A stretch of 64,000 nucleotides of DNA from Lactococcus taiwanensis (GTDB lineage Bacteria; Bacillota; Bacilli; Lactobacillales; Streptococcaceae), in contig NZ_BNDT01000001.1 of assembly GCF_014905395.1 (NCBI RefSeq), forward strand, positions 1 to 64,000. The letters run 5' to 3'. Below, piece after piece: positions 42,041 through 50,581 of the stretch. Within the stretch, counting starts at the first letter, position 1; every line of letters starts with the position of its first letter. The notes beneath the pieces are model-generated. The model saw only the letters and a program-made list of their open reading frames with translations, was not told the DNA's origin and made no database searches. A program made the position numbers and the translations under genes.

Positions 42041-42072
42041 AAAAAGCTCTGACAGATCTGTCAGAGTTTTTT
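42041..42072. terminator. Bidirectional terminator between the M20 gene and the men cluster
   Basis: A perfect palindrome flanked by A and T runs; the stop codon of the minus-strand thioesterase gene (42061) lies inside it. Confidence 0.85.
42047..42066. repeat. Dispersed palindrome copy 13, perfect palindrome
   Basis: CTCTGACAGATCTGTCAGAG; 20-bp perfect palindrome. The outermost bases differ from the consensus (CTCTGACAG instead of TACTGACAG). Confidence 0.75.
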
Positions 42073-42471
42073 TATAGGCACAAGGGCATTGACCACCGTG
42101 ATTTGAGAGATGAGCTTTTCATTTTCATCAGTGATTTTGATTTCCCAAACGTGGTTACGTTTGCCATTTTTGAGCAGAAGACCGCGGGCATTTACGAAAC
42201 CTTCGCATTTTTTGGGGTTGAGATGATTGGCATTTACGCTTTGACCAAGGGCAAAATATTGACCAGAGCCGATGGTATTACTGGCCATACCAGCTGTGAT
42301 TTCAGCGAGGGCAAGACTTGCAACTCCATTTAAAAAGCCGTGCGGTTGAGCATGAAAAGCACTGAGGATCATTTTACTTGAGAACTTATAGCTGTTACTG
42401 ACAGAACTGTCAGCATTCTCGTCAGTAAAAAGCTGAAAATCTGTGATATTGAGTTGGTCAATCATGTTCAT
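42061..42471 (-). CDS. menI: Hotdog-fold thioesterase, probable DHNA-CoA hydrolase
   Basis: 136 residues of the PaaI/YuxO group. HGFLNGVASLALAEITAGMAS contains the catalytic-type Glu and the helix of the hotdog fold (21 residues in two parts: HGFLNGVASL and ALAEITAGMAS). It probably releases 1,4-dihydroxy-2-naphthoate from its CoA ester, the step after MenB; the evidence is the fold plus its place at the end of the men cluster. AAGGAG lies 8 bases before the ATG. The N-terminal segment contains a palindrome copy read in another frame (ADSSVSN). Confidence 0.75.
   Translation of the reverse strand: MNMIDQLNITDFQLFTDENADSSVSNSYKFSSKMILSAFHAQPHGFLNGVASLALAEITAGMASNTIGSGQYFALGQSVNANHLNPKKCEGFVNARGLLLKNGKRNHVWEIKITDENEKLISQITVVNALVPIKKL
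42396..42415. repeat. Dispersed palindrome copy 14, inside menI
   Basis: TACTGACAGAACTGTCAGCA, with an extra half-site GTCAGTAAA 6 bases on. Read on the minus strand in a different frame from the other coding copies, giving A-D-S-S-V-S. Confidence 0.7.
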
Positions 42472-42579
42472 TGGAAAATCTCCTTAATAAGATGTGAGAC
42501 CGACTGTCATGAAATGATGAAAAAATAGGAAAAATGTGGTTCTGCACTTGTGCAGGTTCCAGTTTTTTCTTTTTTTCGT

Positions 42580-43701
42580 TCATTTCAAGGAGGTCAAGCT
42601 CAATTTATTTACAGTGTAGCGATCTAGCGCGACTTCATTAACGGACAGACCGATGCCAGCGCCAGTCGGGACGGTCATCCAACCGTTTGGAAAGGCAATT
42701 TCTGGTTGAATGAGGTCTTGGTCAAAATAATGCTTAGAATCGGATAAATCACCGGCCATCGCATTTCCAGAAAGCGCGGCGAGTTGGACATGGAGTATTT
42801 TTGAGATGCCAGACTCAACCATACTGCCAATCCAAAAGCCAATCTGATGCTGTCTGCAAAATTCGATGGCTTTTTGCGTTTGATAAAGTCCACCTAAACG
42901 ACCTATTTTTACATTGAGCATCGTTTGAAAAGGAAGTTCTGTCAGTATTTTTAGACTTTCTAAATCTTGAACGGATTCGTCAAAGCAAAGGGGCGTTGAA
43001 AAGTTCACTGACAGCTCTGTCAGTAATTTTAATTCGGATAAATCTTTGATAGCAAAAGGTTCTTCGATACAAGCCAGACCAAGTTCGTCTAGCGCTTTGA
43101 TGACTGGCCAGTCTGTCAGTTGAAAACTTCGATTGGCATCAAGAGCAAATGTAATTTGTGGATATCTTTTTACCAGCTTTTTAATCAAGTCAGTCCCAAT
43201 TTGTGGACTAATTTTTAATTTAATTCTTTTGACGCCACTGTTAATAAGTTGGTCAATTTCCTTAATGGTTTGCGCATCAGACATTTGTCCAAGCACCGCA
43301 CCACGTGGGATTTTATCAGCTAATTTTTCTTGGAAAAGTCCAGTAATCAAATTTTCATTTTTTTCTTTAAAATATAAATCTAGAAGGGCATTTTCTAGTC
43401 CAGCCAGTGCCATCGGTAAGGGCTTTCTAAAAAATTTATGGATCTCAAAAGGGTGTGAGAAGTCTTTTTGCAAAATTTCTGGCAGGTAAGTTTCTTCCAA
43501 AATTTTCCAAGCATCAGCAAAAGTTTCTGAAGTATAAAAAGGAGTCGTGAAAGCAACAACTTCACCAAATCCCGAAAGTCCGTTAGGACTTTCAACTTTT
43601 ATAATAATTGTATCGCGGAGATTTAAGGAACCTTTGGCGGTCTTAAAATTAAATTTCATAGGGAGTTGAACATGAAACATTGTAATTTTTTCAATTCTCA
43701 T
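42580..43701 (-). CDS. menC: o-Succinylbenzoate synthase
   Basis: 373 residues, enolase superfamily. It dehydrates SHCHC to o-succinylbenzoate. Visible: RIKLKIS (general base Lys), DANRSF, IEEP and FDES (metal-binding Asp, Glu, Asp series) and KIGRLGG (second Lys). Its start overlaps menE by 4 bases. It contains one clear palindrome copy read as LLTELSVN (43006-43025), a divergent one read as QLTDWPVI (43101-43120) and a half copy read as ILTELPF (42932-42947), three in 190 bases. Confidence 0.93.
   Translation of the reverse strand: MRIEKITMFHVQLPMKFNFKTAKGSLNLRDTIIIKVESPNGLSGFGEVVAFTTPFYTSETFADAWKILEETYLPEILQKDFSHPFEIHKFFRKPLPMALAGLENALLDLYFKEKNENLITGLFQEKLADKIPRGAVLGQMSDAQTIKEIDQLINSGVKRIKLKISPQIGTDLIKKLVKRYPQITFALDANRSFQLTDWPVIKALDELGLACIEEPFAIKDLSELKLLTELSVNFSTPLCFDESVQDLESLKILTELPFQTMLNVKIGRLGGLYQTQKAIEFCRQHQIGFWIGSMVESGISKILHVQLAALSGNAMAGDLSDSKHYFDQDLIQPEIAFPNGWMTVPTGAGIGLSVNEVALDRYTVNKLSLTSLK
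42932..42947. repeat. Half copy of the dispersed palindrome in menC
   Basis: On the minus strand TACTGACAGAACTTCC keeps the left arm and loses the right. Read in frame as L-T-E-L-P. Confidence 0.5.
43006..43025. repeat. Dispersed palindrome copy 15, inside menC
   Basis: CACTGACAGCTCTGTCAGTA; on the minus strand read in frame as L-T-E-L-S-V. Confidence 0.85.
43101..43120. repeat. Dispersed palindrome copy 16, divergent, inside menC
   Basis: TGACTGGCCAGTCTGTCAGT; on the minus strand read in frame as L-T-D-W-P-V. Contains the perfect 12-bp palindrome GACTGGCCAGTC. Confidence 0.5.
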
Positions 43702-45053
43702 CCTTTAAGCTCTTTTCTCAAGATTTTTCCAGACGCATTTTTGGGCAATTTATTCATGAAAGTGATGGATTGGGGTCGTTTGTATTTTGCCAGTTTTTCA
43801 GTGAGAAAGTTTTCTAATTTTTCTTGGGAAATATTGCCTGAAACGAAGAGAATTGGCACTTGTCCCCACTTGGCATCTGGCTTAGCAACAAGGGCACATT
43901 CCTTGATTTCAGGAAGAGAATAAACTAAATCTTCGATTTCTTTGGGGTAAATATTTTCACCGCCAGAAATAATGATATCTTTTCTGCGATTGAGCAGATA
44001 GAGAAAACCGTCCGCATCAAGGTAACCGATATCGCCAGTTTCAAAAGCAGTGCCGTAAGGCTTTTGGCCGAGGTAAGCTTTCATCAACATCGGAGATTTT
44101 AACCAAATTTCACCAACGCCAGCAAGGTCAGCTTGACGAATCTCAATTTCAACACCTGGTAAAGGTCGCCCGACAGAGCTTATTTTATCAGGGAAATCTA
44201 AAATATTAAAAGTGACAGATTGTGAAAAACTTTCAGTCATGCCATAAGTTTTGTAAATAGGAAGCCCTAATTCTTGGCATTTTTTGATTAAAGGTTGGGG
44301 AATAAATTCACCACCAAGTAGAATTAAACGTAAGTTATTGGCAGATAATTTGTCAGCAATTCTTGTAAGGAGGGTGGGAACGAGTGAAATCATGTTGATT
44401 TTCCCAGAATTGATCATTTCAAGAAGTTGGTTTTCATCAAATTTATCAACAATGGTCGCTGATGTTGCATTATATAAAGTACGCATGATAATGGAAAGTC
44501 CGGAGACGTGAAACATGGGTAAGATGACCAGCCAATTATCATTGTCATAAGCACCAAGCGTTTCCTTTGAGGCTTTGACGTGATTTGAAATCATGCCCCA
44601 AGTAATAGGGACAGATTTAAATTTTCCGGTAGTGGCGGAAGTGTTCATGATGACGGCAATTTTTTCATCAGGAAAATCTGCTGACAGACTTACAGGGGAA
44701 GGGTTACTAGTCCAAATTTCCGAAAAAGAAATGCTGTCAGCAATTTTTTCTGTCAGTGAATCCGATGTGAAGACTGTCTCAATCTCGAGTTCATTGACTT
44801 GCTCAGCCAGTTCGTATGTGGTTAGATGTGTATTCAAAAGAAGAACTTCTTTTGACAAACCGAGCAAGGCAAACAAAACGACGGCCATTTCAACAGAGTT
44901 TTCTGAAAGGAGGGCAACCCGTGATTGATTGTCAATAAGAGGAGCCAAATGTTCAGCCATCTTATTGACTTCCTGATTGATTTGGGCAAAAGTAGAGTCA
45001 TTTAAAAAGTGTTTTTGGGGATAAAGTTCCGCCTGTTTTTTTAACCATTTCAT
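43698..45053 (-). CDS. menE: o-Succinylbenzoate-CoA ligase
   Basis: 451 residues, acyl-adenylate-forming family. It activates o-succinylbenzoate with ATP and CoA. The P-loop-like TSATTGKFKSVPITW, the KTYGMTESFS motif, TGDIGYLDADGFLYLLNRRKD (split at TGDIGYLDADG) and the C-terminal PKNASGKILRKEL with catalytic Lys are present. Length is slightly below the MenE average. It overlaps menC by 4 bases and is separated from menB by a degenerate palindrome. Confidence 0.93.
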   Translation of the reverse strand: MKWLKKQAELYPQKHFLNDSTFAQINQEVNKMAEHLAPLIDNQSRVALLSENSVEMAVVLFALLGLSKEVLLLNTHLTTYELAEQVNELEIETVFTSDSLTEKIADSISFSEIWTSNPSPVSLSADFPDEKIAVIMNTSATTGKFKSVPITWGMISNHVKASKETLGAYDNDNWLVILPMFHVSGLSIIMRTLYNATSATIVDKFDENQLLEMINSGKINMISLVPTLLTRIADKLSANNLRLILLGGEFIPQPLIKKCQELGLPIYKTYGMTESFSQSVTFNILDFPDKISSVGRPLPGVEIEIRQADLAGVGEIWLKSPMLMKAYLGQKPYGTAFETGDIGYLDADGFLYLLNRRKDIIISGGENIYPKEIEDLVYSLPEIKECALVAKPDAKWGQVPILFVSGNISQEKLENFLTEKLAKYKRPQSITFMNKLPKNASGKILRKELKG

Positions 45054-45100
45054 TATTTAAGCTGTGAGCGAACTCAATTTTCTCCTTTCTGTGTATTTTT

Positions 45101-45123
45101 TACTGACGGAAATCCTGTCAGTA
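45101..45123. repeat. Dispersed palindrome copy 17, between menE and menB
   Basis: TACTGACGGAAATCCTGTCA continues with GTA; arms TACTGACGG/CCTGTCAGTA with a 4-base loop. Degenerate and three bases longer than the consensus. Confidence 0.65.
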
Positions 45124-45179
45124 ACTTTTAAATCACAAAAAGCGTCAAAAAGACGCTTTGTCAGCAATTTGGGAAATTT

Positions 45180-46022
45180 TTATGGGAATTTTGGAAATTG
45201 GTCAAAATCAGGTTTGCGTTTTTCCTTGAAAGCATCGCGTCCTTCTTTGGCTTCATCCGTGGTATAGAACATAAGTGTTGCATCTCCTGCAAATTGTTGC
45301 AGTCCAGCAAGTCCGTCAGTTGCAGCATTCATTGAACCTTTGAGCATACGAAGCGCCATTGGTGAGAGGGCAAGCATTTCTTGGGCCCATTGAACGGTTT
45401 CTTCTTCAAGACGGTCAAATGGAACAACAGTATTAACCATTCCCATGTCCATTGCTTCTTGGGCAGTATATTGACGGCAGAGGAACCAGATTTCACGGGC
45501 TTTCTTTTGCCCAACCATAGCAGCAAGTAAACCAGCACCATAACCCGCATCAAAAGAACCAACACGCGGACCAGTTTGACCAAATTTTGCGTTTTCAGAA
45601 GCAATTGTCAAATCACAAACGATATGTAAAACGTGACCTCCACCAATGGCAAAACCATTTACCATAGCAATGACAGGTTTTGGTGTAATCCGAATCAAAT
45701 GTTGCAAATCTAAAACGTTCAAACGAGGAATTTGGTCTTCACCAACATAGCCACCATTTCCACGTACTTTTTGGTCACCACCAGAACAAAAGGCTTCTTT
45801 ATCTTCACCTTTTCCATGATTGGCACCAGTCAAAATAATCACGCCGACATTGGTATCATCACGAGCGACACTAAAAGCATCAATCATTTCAACGACGGTT
45901 TTAGGGCGGAAAGCATTGCGAACTTCAGGACGATTGATGGTAATTTTAGCAATGCCATCATAAGTTTCATAAATAATATCTTCGTAGTTACGGTTGAGAG
46001 CAACCCAGTTAAATTTTGACAT
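45180..46022 (-). CDS. menB: 1,4-Dihydroxy-2-naphthoyl-CoA synthase
   Basis: 280 residues, crotonase family. It closes the naphthoate ring of menaquinone. Signatures: [25 protein letters not shown] (oxyanion hole Gly) and VGSFDAGYG (active-site Asp and Tyr). Length and C-terminal [13 protein letters not shown] are standard for MenB. An AAAGGAG ribosome-binding site precedes the ATG. A separate promoter about 200 bases upstream, after menH, may give it extra expression. Confidence 0.96.
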   Translation of the reverse strand: MSKFNWVALNRNYEDIIYETYDGIAKITINRPEVRNAFRPKTVVEMIDAFSVARDDTNVGVIILTGANHGKGEDKEAFCSGGDQKVRGNGGYVGEDQIPRLNVLDLQHLIRITPKPVIAMVNGFAIGGGHVLHIVCDLTIASENAKFGQTGPRVGSFDAGYGAGLLAAMVGQKKAREIWFLCRQYTAQEAMDMGMVNTVVPFDRLEEETVQWAQEMLALSPMALRMLKGSMNAATDGLAGLQQFAGDATLMFYTTDEAKEGRDAFKEKRKPDFDQFPKFP

Positions 46023-46113
46023 GATTCTCCTTTAAACAGAGCTTGAAATAAAACAGGCTCATCAATAGTTAATTAGTGAAACAAGACAGAAAGAAAGGCT
46101 TGTTTCAAAGTAG

Positions 46114-46133
46114 AACTGACCGAGCTGTCAGTG
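46114..46133. repeat. Dispersed palindrome copy 18, menB leader
   Basis: AACTGACCGAGCTGTCAGTG, in the 221-base gap between menH and menB. Confidence 0.75.
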
Positions 46134-46227
46134 CTAAAGAGGGCTTATTGGCGGGATAAATTAATTATTGGCACCACTAAGATTTTGTCCTCAATAGGTC
46201 ACACCCCTCAATCAATCGTATTTTTTC

Positions 46228-46236
46228 ATTATATCA
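46228..46236 (-). promoter_or_regulatory. Internal promoter of the men cluster, upstream of menB
   Basis: On the minus strand TGATATAAT is a perfect extended -10, giving a leader of about 200 bases for menB. No clear -35. Confidence 0.55.
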
Positions 46237-46243
46237 TAAAGGC

Positions 46244-47065
46244 TCAGTGGCCCGTTAAAAATTCCCTTACAATGTGGTTATAAAGAGCAATGTTTTCTAA
46301 ATGGATGTTATGACCACAATCCGGTACCGTGATGACTTGAACATTTTGACAAGGGGCGAAAACTTCTGCACCTAATTGTGTATATTTTTTATCCAAATCA
46401 CCTGAGAGATAGAGAAGCTTGTACGGGAGGATATCGATTTGGTCGGCCACTGAAGTGAGTTCACCTTGCCCTGTACCGGCTAAGGTATTTGCTAAAGCGT
46501 GAGGTGAGTTCGACGCACGTCGTTGCCATATTTGAGCTTGGAGGGACTCAGAAAGGTGCTTCTGTGAGCTGAAAAGTCCAAGATTTCCCCAAAAATCAGC
46601 GAACCAGATTGGCCCTTTTTTCATGATGTTTTCAGCTAATTTTTCATCAGCTTTGCGACGATCGTCACGTTCTTTGGCACTATTTAGGCCAGGACCTGTC
46701 GATTCCAAGATTAAACTGCTTACCGAAGCTTGTGGATAAGTAAGACAATAGCGTAAGGCGAGCCTTCCTCCCATCGAATAACCGAGTAAAACAAAGGATT
46801 GATCACCAATAAGTGCTTTAATCAGCAAATCGAGCGCGTGAAGGAGGGGGGAAATCCGATAGGGCTCTCGTGCTCTGGGCTTATCTGTTTGACCATGCCC
46901 CAAAAGATCGATTGCGAATATCTGATAGCCCGGTAAGTCCAATAAATCCCAAGTTTCTGCGGATTCGGAGAAACCATGCAACGCGATAAGAGGCTTGCCT
47001 TTTCCGTGAATACGCACAGCATAGTTGATCCCTTCTATACTAAGGGTACGTCTTTCAAATTTCAT
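46244..47065 (-). CDS. menH: SHCHC synthase-like alpha/beta hydrolase
   Basis: About 273 residues, alpha/beta hydrolase fold: ALHGFSES (oxyanion region), [15 protein letters not shown], nucleophile elbow [12 protein letters not shown] (Ser) and [12 protein letters not shown] (His). In MenH this triad eliminates pyruvate from SEPHCHC. In lactococci this gene has been called menX. The start at 47065 (MKFERR) overlaps the menD stop by 11 bases; the longer frame to 47092 is less likely. Confidence 0.88.
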   Translation of the reverse strand: MKFERRTLSIEGINYAVRIHGKGKPLIALHGFSESAETWDLLDLPGYQIFAIDLLGHGQTDKPRAREPYRISPLLHALDLLIKALIGDQSFVLLGYSMGGRLALRYCLTYPQASVSSLILESTGPGLNSAKERDDRRKADEKLAENIMKKGPIWFADFWGNLGLFSSQKHLSESLQAQIWQRRASNSPHALANTLAGTGQGELTSVADQIDILPYKLLYLSGDLDKKYTQLGAEVFAPCQNVQVITVPDCGHNIHLENIALYNHIVREFLTGH

Positions 47066-48710
47066 ATTCAGTATATTTTTGATGAAGCGCAAGGCTTAAC
47101 GATTTATTAGTCTTGATCTCAAGGACGTGCATACCTGGTGTATTCACTGATTGAATCAAACATTTCTCAAAGTCTAAATCACCTTTAATTTCGTGGTAAT
47201 CAAGACCAGTTAAAGGGGCTAAACCAGCAAAGTCAAGTCCATGAGGAGTAGAGAAGAGATAGTCAAAATGAGGAACACCTTTTTGGGCCAAATGATGAAA
47301 AATTCCTCCTCCATCATTGTTAAATAAAACAATGGTTAGATTGAGCTTATGGGTTTTCCCAATAATCAGACCATTCAGGTCATGGAGCATGGATAAATCT
47401 CCTGTAAGAAGAACGGTAGGACGCCCAGTAGTTGATAAACCAAGTGCTGTTGATTCGGTCCCATCAATCCCATTTACCCCACGATTGCCATAAAGGGTTA
47501 CCTCAGAATCCTCTTTTTTCCACCAATAATCCACATCACGAATTTCCATACTATTAGAAACGAGCAACTGAGCGTTTTCAGGCATTAAGGCTTGCAACTT
47601 CTGCACAAAATGTCCTTCAAATGGTTGGTTTTCTGCTGCCACCAAATCAAGTTGTTGTCGCATCTTATGTTGGACGGCTTGCCATCTGCCTAGGTAATCA
47701 GTCTGAGCATTTGTAAGAGTTAAAGAGGTTACAAAATTTTTAATGTCACTTTGAACCATATAAGAAGTGGTCTGCGAAGGGTTACGATAATCAAGTGCAG
47801 GATCTACTTGGATAAAAGGAACATCTTCATGAAGGGCAATGAACTGTTGGAGCCGCTTTGAAACATTCATCTGACCAAATAAAAAGATAAGATCAGGTTT
47901 CAATTCTTTTTTCAGTTGAACATTACTCAAAAAAGCATCATAGCTATCCATAATATGGGGGTGGTCGTAATTTCTCATGTTGGATAGTGGATCCGCCAAT
48001 AAAGGAGCGTTAAGCTTTTCAGAAAGCTGGAGCAGTGCTTCATGAGCAGAGGTCTCAATATTTGGACCAGCCAAAATAAGTGTGCGCTCCCCGATAAGCG
48101 TAGGATTAATGCTAGCACTCATCCTTCCTCGAGCTATCTGAAAAGGATGGCTACTACGTCCATAAGTATAATTTTCAGGAAGTAAGGCAGGAACTAAAGG
48201 ATCCCGTAAGGGGATATTGATCTGGACAGGCCCTGCAAGATGGTCAATCGCTGCTAGTACTGCCCGTTGTGCAACTTTTCGTGGATAGGTCCAGTAGTGG
48301 GTTTCTTGGGGAGCCTCCAACGTCTCGAAATGGTTGACGAAGGTACCAAAAAAACGCGTTTGATCAACGGTCTGTGGCGCTCCCACGAATTGTAATTCGC
48401 TAGGACGATCAGCGGTTAAAATAATCAGGGGGATCCGACTCATTTTTGCTTCAGTCACAGCTGGGAAATGGTGTGCTGCGGCAGAACCCGAGGTACAAAC
48501 GAGTACGACAGGGCGTTGTTGAGCTTTAGCAATACCTAGAGCAAAAAACGCGGCGGATCGCTCGTCAATATTGACATAGGTGTCGTATTTTTTGTACTCT
48601 TCAAAAAGCATAGCTAAAGCTGTAGAGCGTGAACCAGGACTAAACACTGCTTCTCGGACCCCTAGTCTGAACAACTCATCAACAAAAGGGGCTAAATATT
48701 CATTGGTCAT
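47055..48710 (-). CDS. menD: SEPHCHC synthase (MenD)
   Basis: About 551 residues, thiamine-diphosphate enzyme. It condenses 2-oxoglutarate with isochorismate. The N-terminal [19 protein letters not shown] region, [16 protein letters not shown] (catalytic Glu) and the C-terminal TPP motif [12 protein letters not shown]...NNDGGGIFH are present. ATG 48719 is directly against AAAAGG, so the ATG at 48710 (MTNEYLAPF) is preferred. It lies 15-24 bases after menF and overlaps menH. Confidence 0.94.
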   Translation of the reverse strand: MTNEYLAPFVDELFRLGVREAVFSPGSRSTALAMLFEEYKKYDTYVNIDERSAAFFALGIAKAQQRPVVLVCTSGSAAAHHFPAVTEAKMSRIPLIILTADRPSELQFVGAPQTVDQTRFFGTFVNHFETLEAPQETHYWTYPRKVAQRAVLAAIDHLAGPVQINIPLRDPLVPALLPENYTYGRSSHPFQIARGRMSASINPTLIGERTLILAGPNIETSAHEALLQLSEKLNAPLLADPLSNMRNYDHPHIMDSYDAFLSNVQLKKELKPDLIFLFGQMNVSKRLQQFIALHEDVPFIQVDPALDYRNPSQTTSYMVQSDIKNFVTSLTLTNAQTDYLGRWQAVQHKMRQQLDLVAAENQPFEGHFVQKLQALMPENAQLLVSNSMEIRDVDYWWKKEDSEVTLYGNRGVNGIDGTESTALGLSTTGRPTVLLTGDLSMLHDLNGLIIGKTHKLNLTIVLFNNDGGGIFHHLAQKGVPHFDYLFSTPHGLDFAGLAPLTGLDYHEIKGDLDFEKCLIQSVNTPGMHVLEIKTNKSLSLALHQKYTEYEI

Positions 48711-48733
48711 GAAGGACATCCTTTTCTAATCTA

Positions 48734-49864
48734 TTATAAAGCTTCTAAAATTGTTTTTAACTTGACTTTGGTTTCATTAAACTCGTCACGAACATCAGAG
48801 TAAGGAACAATTCCACATCCAACATACGCACGTAAAGTTTTTCCCTCAATCAACGCTGAACGGATCCCCACTACGAGGGTTCCGTTGCCCTGGCCGTCAA
48901 TAATCCCTAACGGGGCGGCATACAGTCCACGTTCGTGATGCTCATGGTGGCGTAAGAAATTGAGCGCATAGTCACTTGGCTCTCCGCCCAATGCTGGCGT
49001 AGGATGAAGGTGCACTCCCCATTCAGTAAGTGAGGTGCTATGATCCTTAGCATGCAGGAGGGTTCTCAGGTGATAAACATTTTTTAGTTCCATGAGTCCT
49101 GTCTCCTCAACTGTTACTTGTGATGTCTTTTTGAGAAGTTGAGCTTTTATTTTATCAATCACAATATGATGTTCAAATTGGTTTTTCGGGTCATTAAGTA
49201 AACGCTCAGCGGCATTGATTTCCGTTTTGGAGATGGTGCCAGCTAAGGCATAGCTTAAAATCTCATCATCGGCTTTTTGGACTAAGACCTCTGGTGAGGC
49301 ACCTAGAAAGGTCTTTTCTCCTTTTTGGTAGGCAAAAATAAAGCAATTTGGATTATTCTTACTAAGTTTGTGAAGAATGCTTTCTATGCAAAAATCTTGT
49401 GAAGAAGTGAAGTCAATTTCCCGTGAAGCTACGATTTTTTGACTTTCTCCCGCTTTAAAACTTTCTTGAATCTGATTAAAGAGTCTGGCCCACTCTTCAA
49501 AATCATCTTCCTTTTGTGTGAGGGAATGAGTCACTTCTAATACTTTTTTAGGTTCAATAGTGACCGGCTCAGTACAGGTGAGATAAAGGGATTCATGATT
49601 TGTTTTAACGTAATAGTGCTTGAAAGCAAGAGTTTCGCCTCCCATGTTTTGCCAAGGTGCTCTCATTTCTCCTTCAAAAAAGGACTGTGTGTGAAAGAGA
49701 TAGGGATATTCGTTGGTTTGATTTTTAACGGCGCATAAGCGTTCTGCACCAATAATGAGTTGTTCTTTCTGACGATCATACCAATAGAAACGCTCATCAC
49801 CTGAGAAGTGAGACCAAAAAGACAACGGATTTTCTAAGTTTAATTTTATTTTCTTATAGTTCAT
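48734..49864 (-). CDS. menF: Isochorismate synthase
   Basis: 376 residues, chorismate-binding family. It isomerises chorismate to isochorismate, the entry step to menaquinone. KIVASREIDF, FLGASPEVLV, YALAGTISK, HPTPALGG and YVGCGIVPYSD are the typical catalytic and Mg/substrate motifs. First gene of the minus-strand men operon; its start faces the acetyltransferase gene at 49981 across a 116-base divergent promoter region. Confidence 0.94.
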   Translation of the reverse strand: MNYKKIKLNLENPLSFWSHFSGDERFYWYDRQKEQLIIGAERLCAVKNQTNEYPYLFHTQSFFEGEMRAPWQNMGGETLAFKHYYVKTNHESLYLTCTEPVTIEPKKVLEVTHSLTQKEDDFEEWARLFNQIQESFKAGESQKIVASREIDFTSSQDFCIESILHKLSKNNPNCFIFAYQKGEKTFLGASPEVLVQKADDEILSYALAGTISKTEINAAERLLNDPKNQFEHHIVIDKIKAQLLKKTSQVTVEETGLMELKNVYHLRTLLHAKDHSTSLTEWGVHLHPTPALGGEPSDYALNFLRHHEHHERGLYAAPLGIIDGQGNGTLVVGIRSALIEGKTLRAYVGCGIVPYSDVRDEFNETKVKLKTILEAL

Positions 49865-49962
49865 TTTTATAATACCACTAAGAATTATAACACAGGCAAG
49901 AGCTTGTCAGATAAAAGAGACTCTTTTCTTTTAACTTGTGGTAGTGGTTTTAGGCAAGAATT

Positions 49963-49971
49963 TGGTATAAT
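49963..49971 (+). promoter_or_regulatory. Extended -10 promoter of the acetyltransferase gene
   Basis: TTGGTATAAT includes TGGTATAAT; predicted start about 49978, only 3 bases before the ATG at 49981. Confidence 0.5.
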
Positions 49972-49980
49972 GAGACACAG

Positions 49981-50577
49981 ATGAGTAGAAAGATAGATTC
50001 GATGAATATTATTGTCAAACTTGCAGCTTTTACAGAACTCGAGACGTCAAGGCTTCTTTTACGTCCTTTCAGGTTTGAGGATGCAAAAGCAATGTATGAG
50101 TATACGAGTCAACCAGAAAATCTCCAATACGTCTTTGCTCCCCATTTTTCTTTAGAAGAGACGCAGTATATCCTTGCAACTGAACTTATGAAGGCCCCAT
50201 TAGGAAAATGGGCAATTCAGTTGAAAAAAGAAAATAAACTAATAGGAGACATTCACTTTGTCTCCCTTTCTGAGAAAAAACAATGTGCAGAGATAGGTTA
50301 TGTTCTTAATCAAGCTTACTGGAATCAAGGTTATTTAACGGAAGCTTTAGCCACGCTCACAGCATTTAGTTTAGAAGAATTTGGTTTAAAAAACGTGACA
50401 CTGAAAATTGATCAAACCAACGCTCCCTCTAAAAGAGTGGCGCAAAAAGTTGGTTACCAGTTGATGGGGAATTTTAAAGCAGCAAGCCCTTATACAGGGA
50501 AGATTCGGGACTTTGAAAAATATGAAGCCTCATCTGCGAACTGGTCTCAAGAAAAGTTAGTGAAAAGAGCGCATTAG
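49981..50577 (+). CDS. GNAT acetyltransferase, RimJ/RimL type
   Basis: 198 residues. TSRLLLRPFRFEDAKAMYEY at the start, then EIGYVLNQAYWNQGYLTEAL (Q/R-x-x-G-x-x-x-E acetyl-CoA loop) and NAPSKRVAQKVGYQLMG (N-x-x-S-xx-V-x-x-K-x-G-Y) define the RimJ/RimL-like group, which acetylates protein N-termini or small amines. Start at 49981 would be nearly leaderless; ATG 50002 with AGAAAG upstream is an alternative. The stop is 4 bases before the next gene, so the two are likely co-transcribed. Confidence 0.85.
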   Translation: MSRKIDSMNIIVKLAAFTELETSRLLLRPFRFEDAKAMYEYTSQPENLQYVFAPHFSLEETQYILATELMKAPLGKWAIQLKKENKLIGDIHFVSLSEKKQCAEIGYVLNQAYWNQGYLTEALATLTAFSLEEFGLKNVTLKIDQTNAPSKRVAQKVGYQLMGNFKAASPYTGKIRDFEKYEASSANWSQEKLVKRAH

Positions 50578-50581
50578 AACG

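Noticed and set aside
42034-42333. Plus-strand frame of 99 codons over menI
   Set aside because: It begins inside the bidirectional terminator region and is antisense to the thioesterase gene; its product is not protein-like.
45732-46019. Plus-strand frame antisense to menB
   Set aside because: Shadow of a highly conserved gene; no ribosome-binding site.
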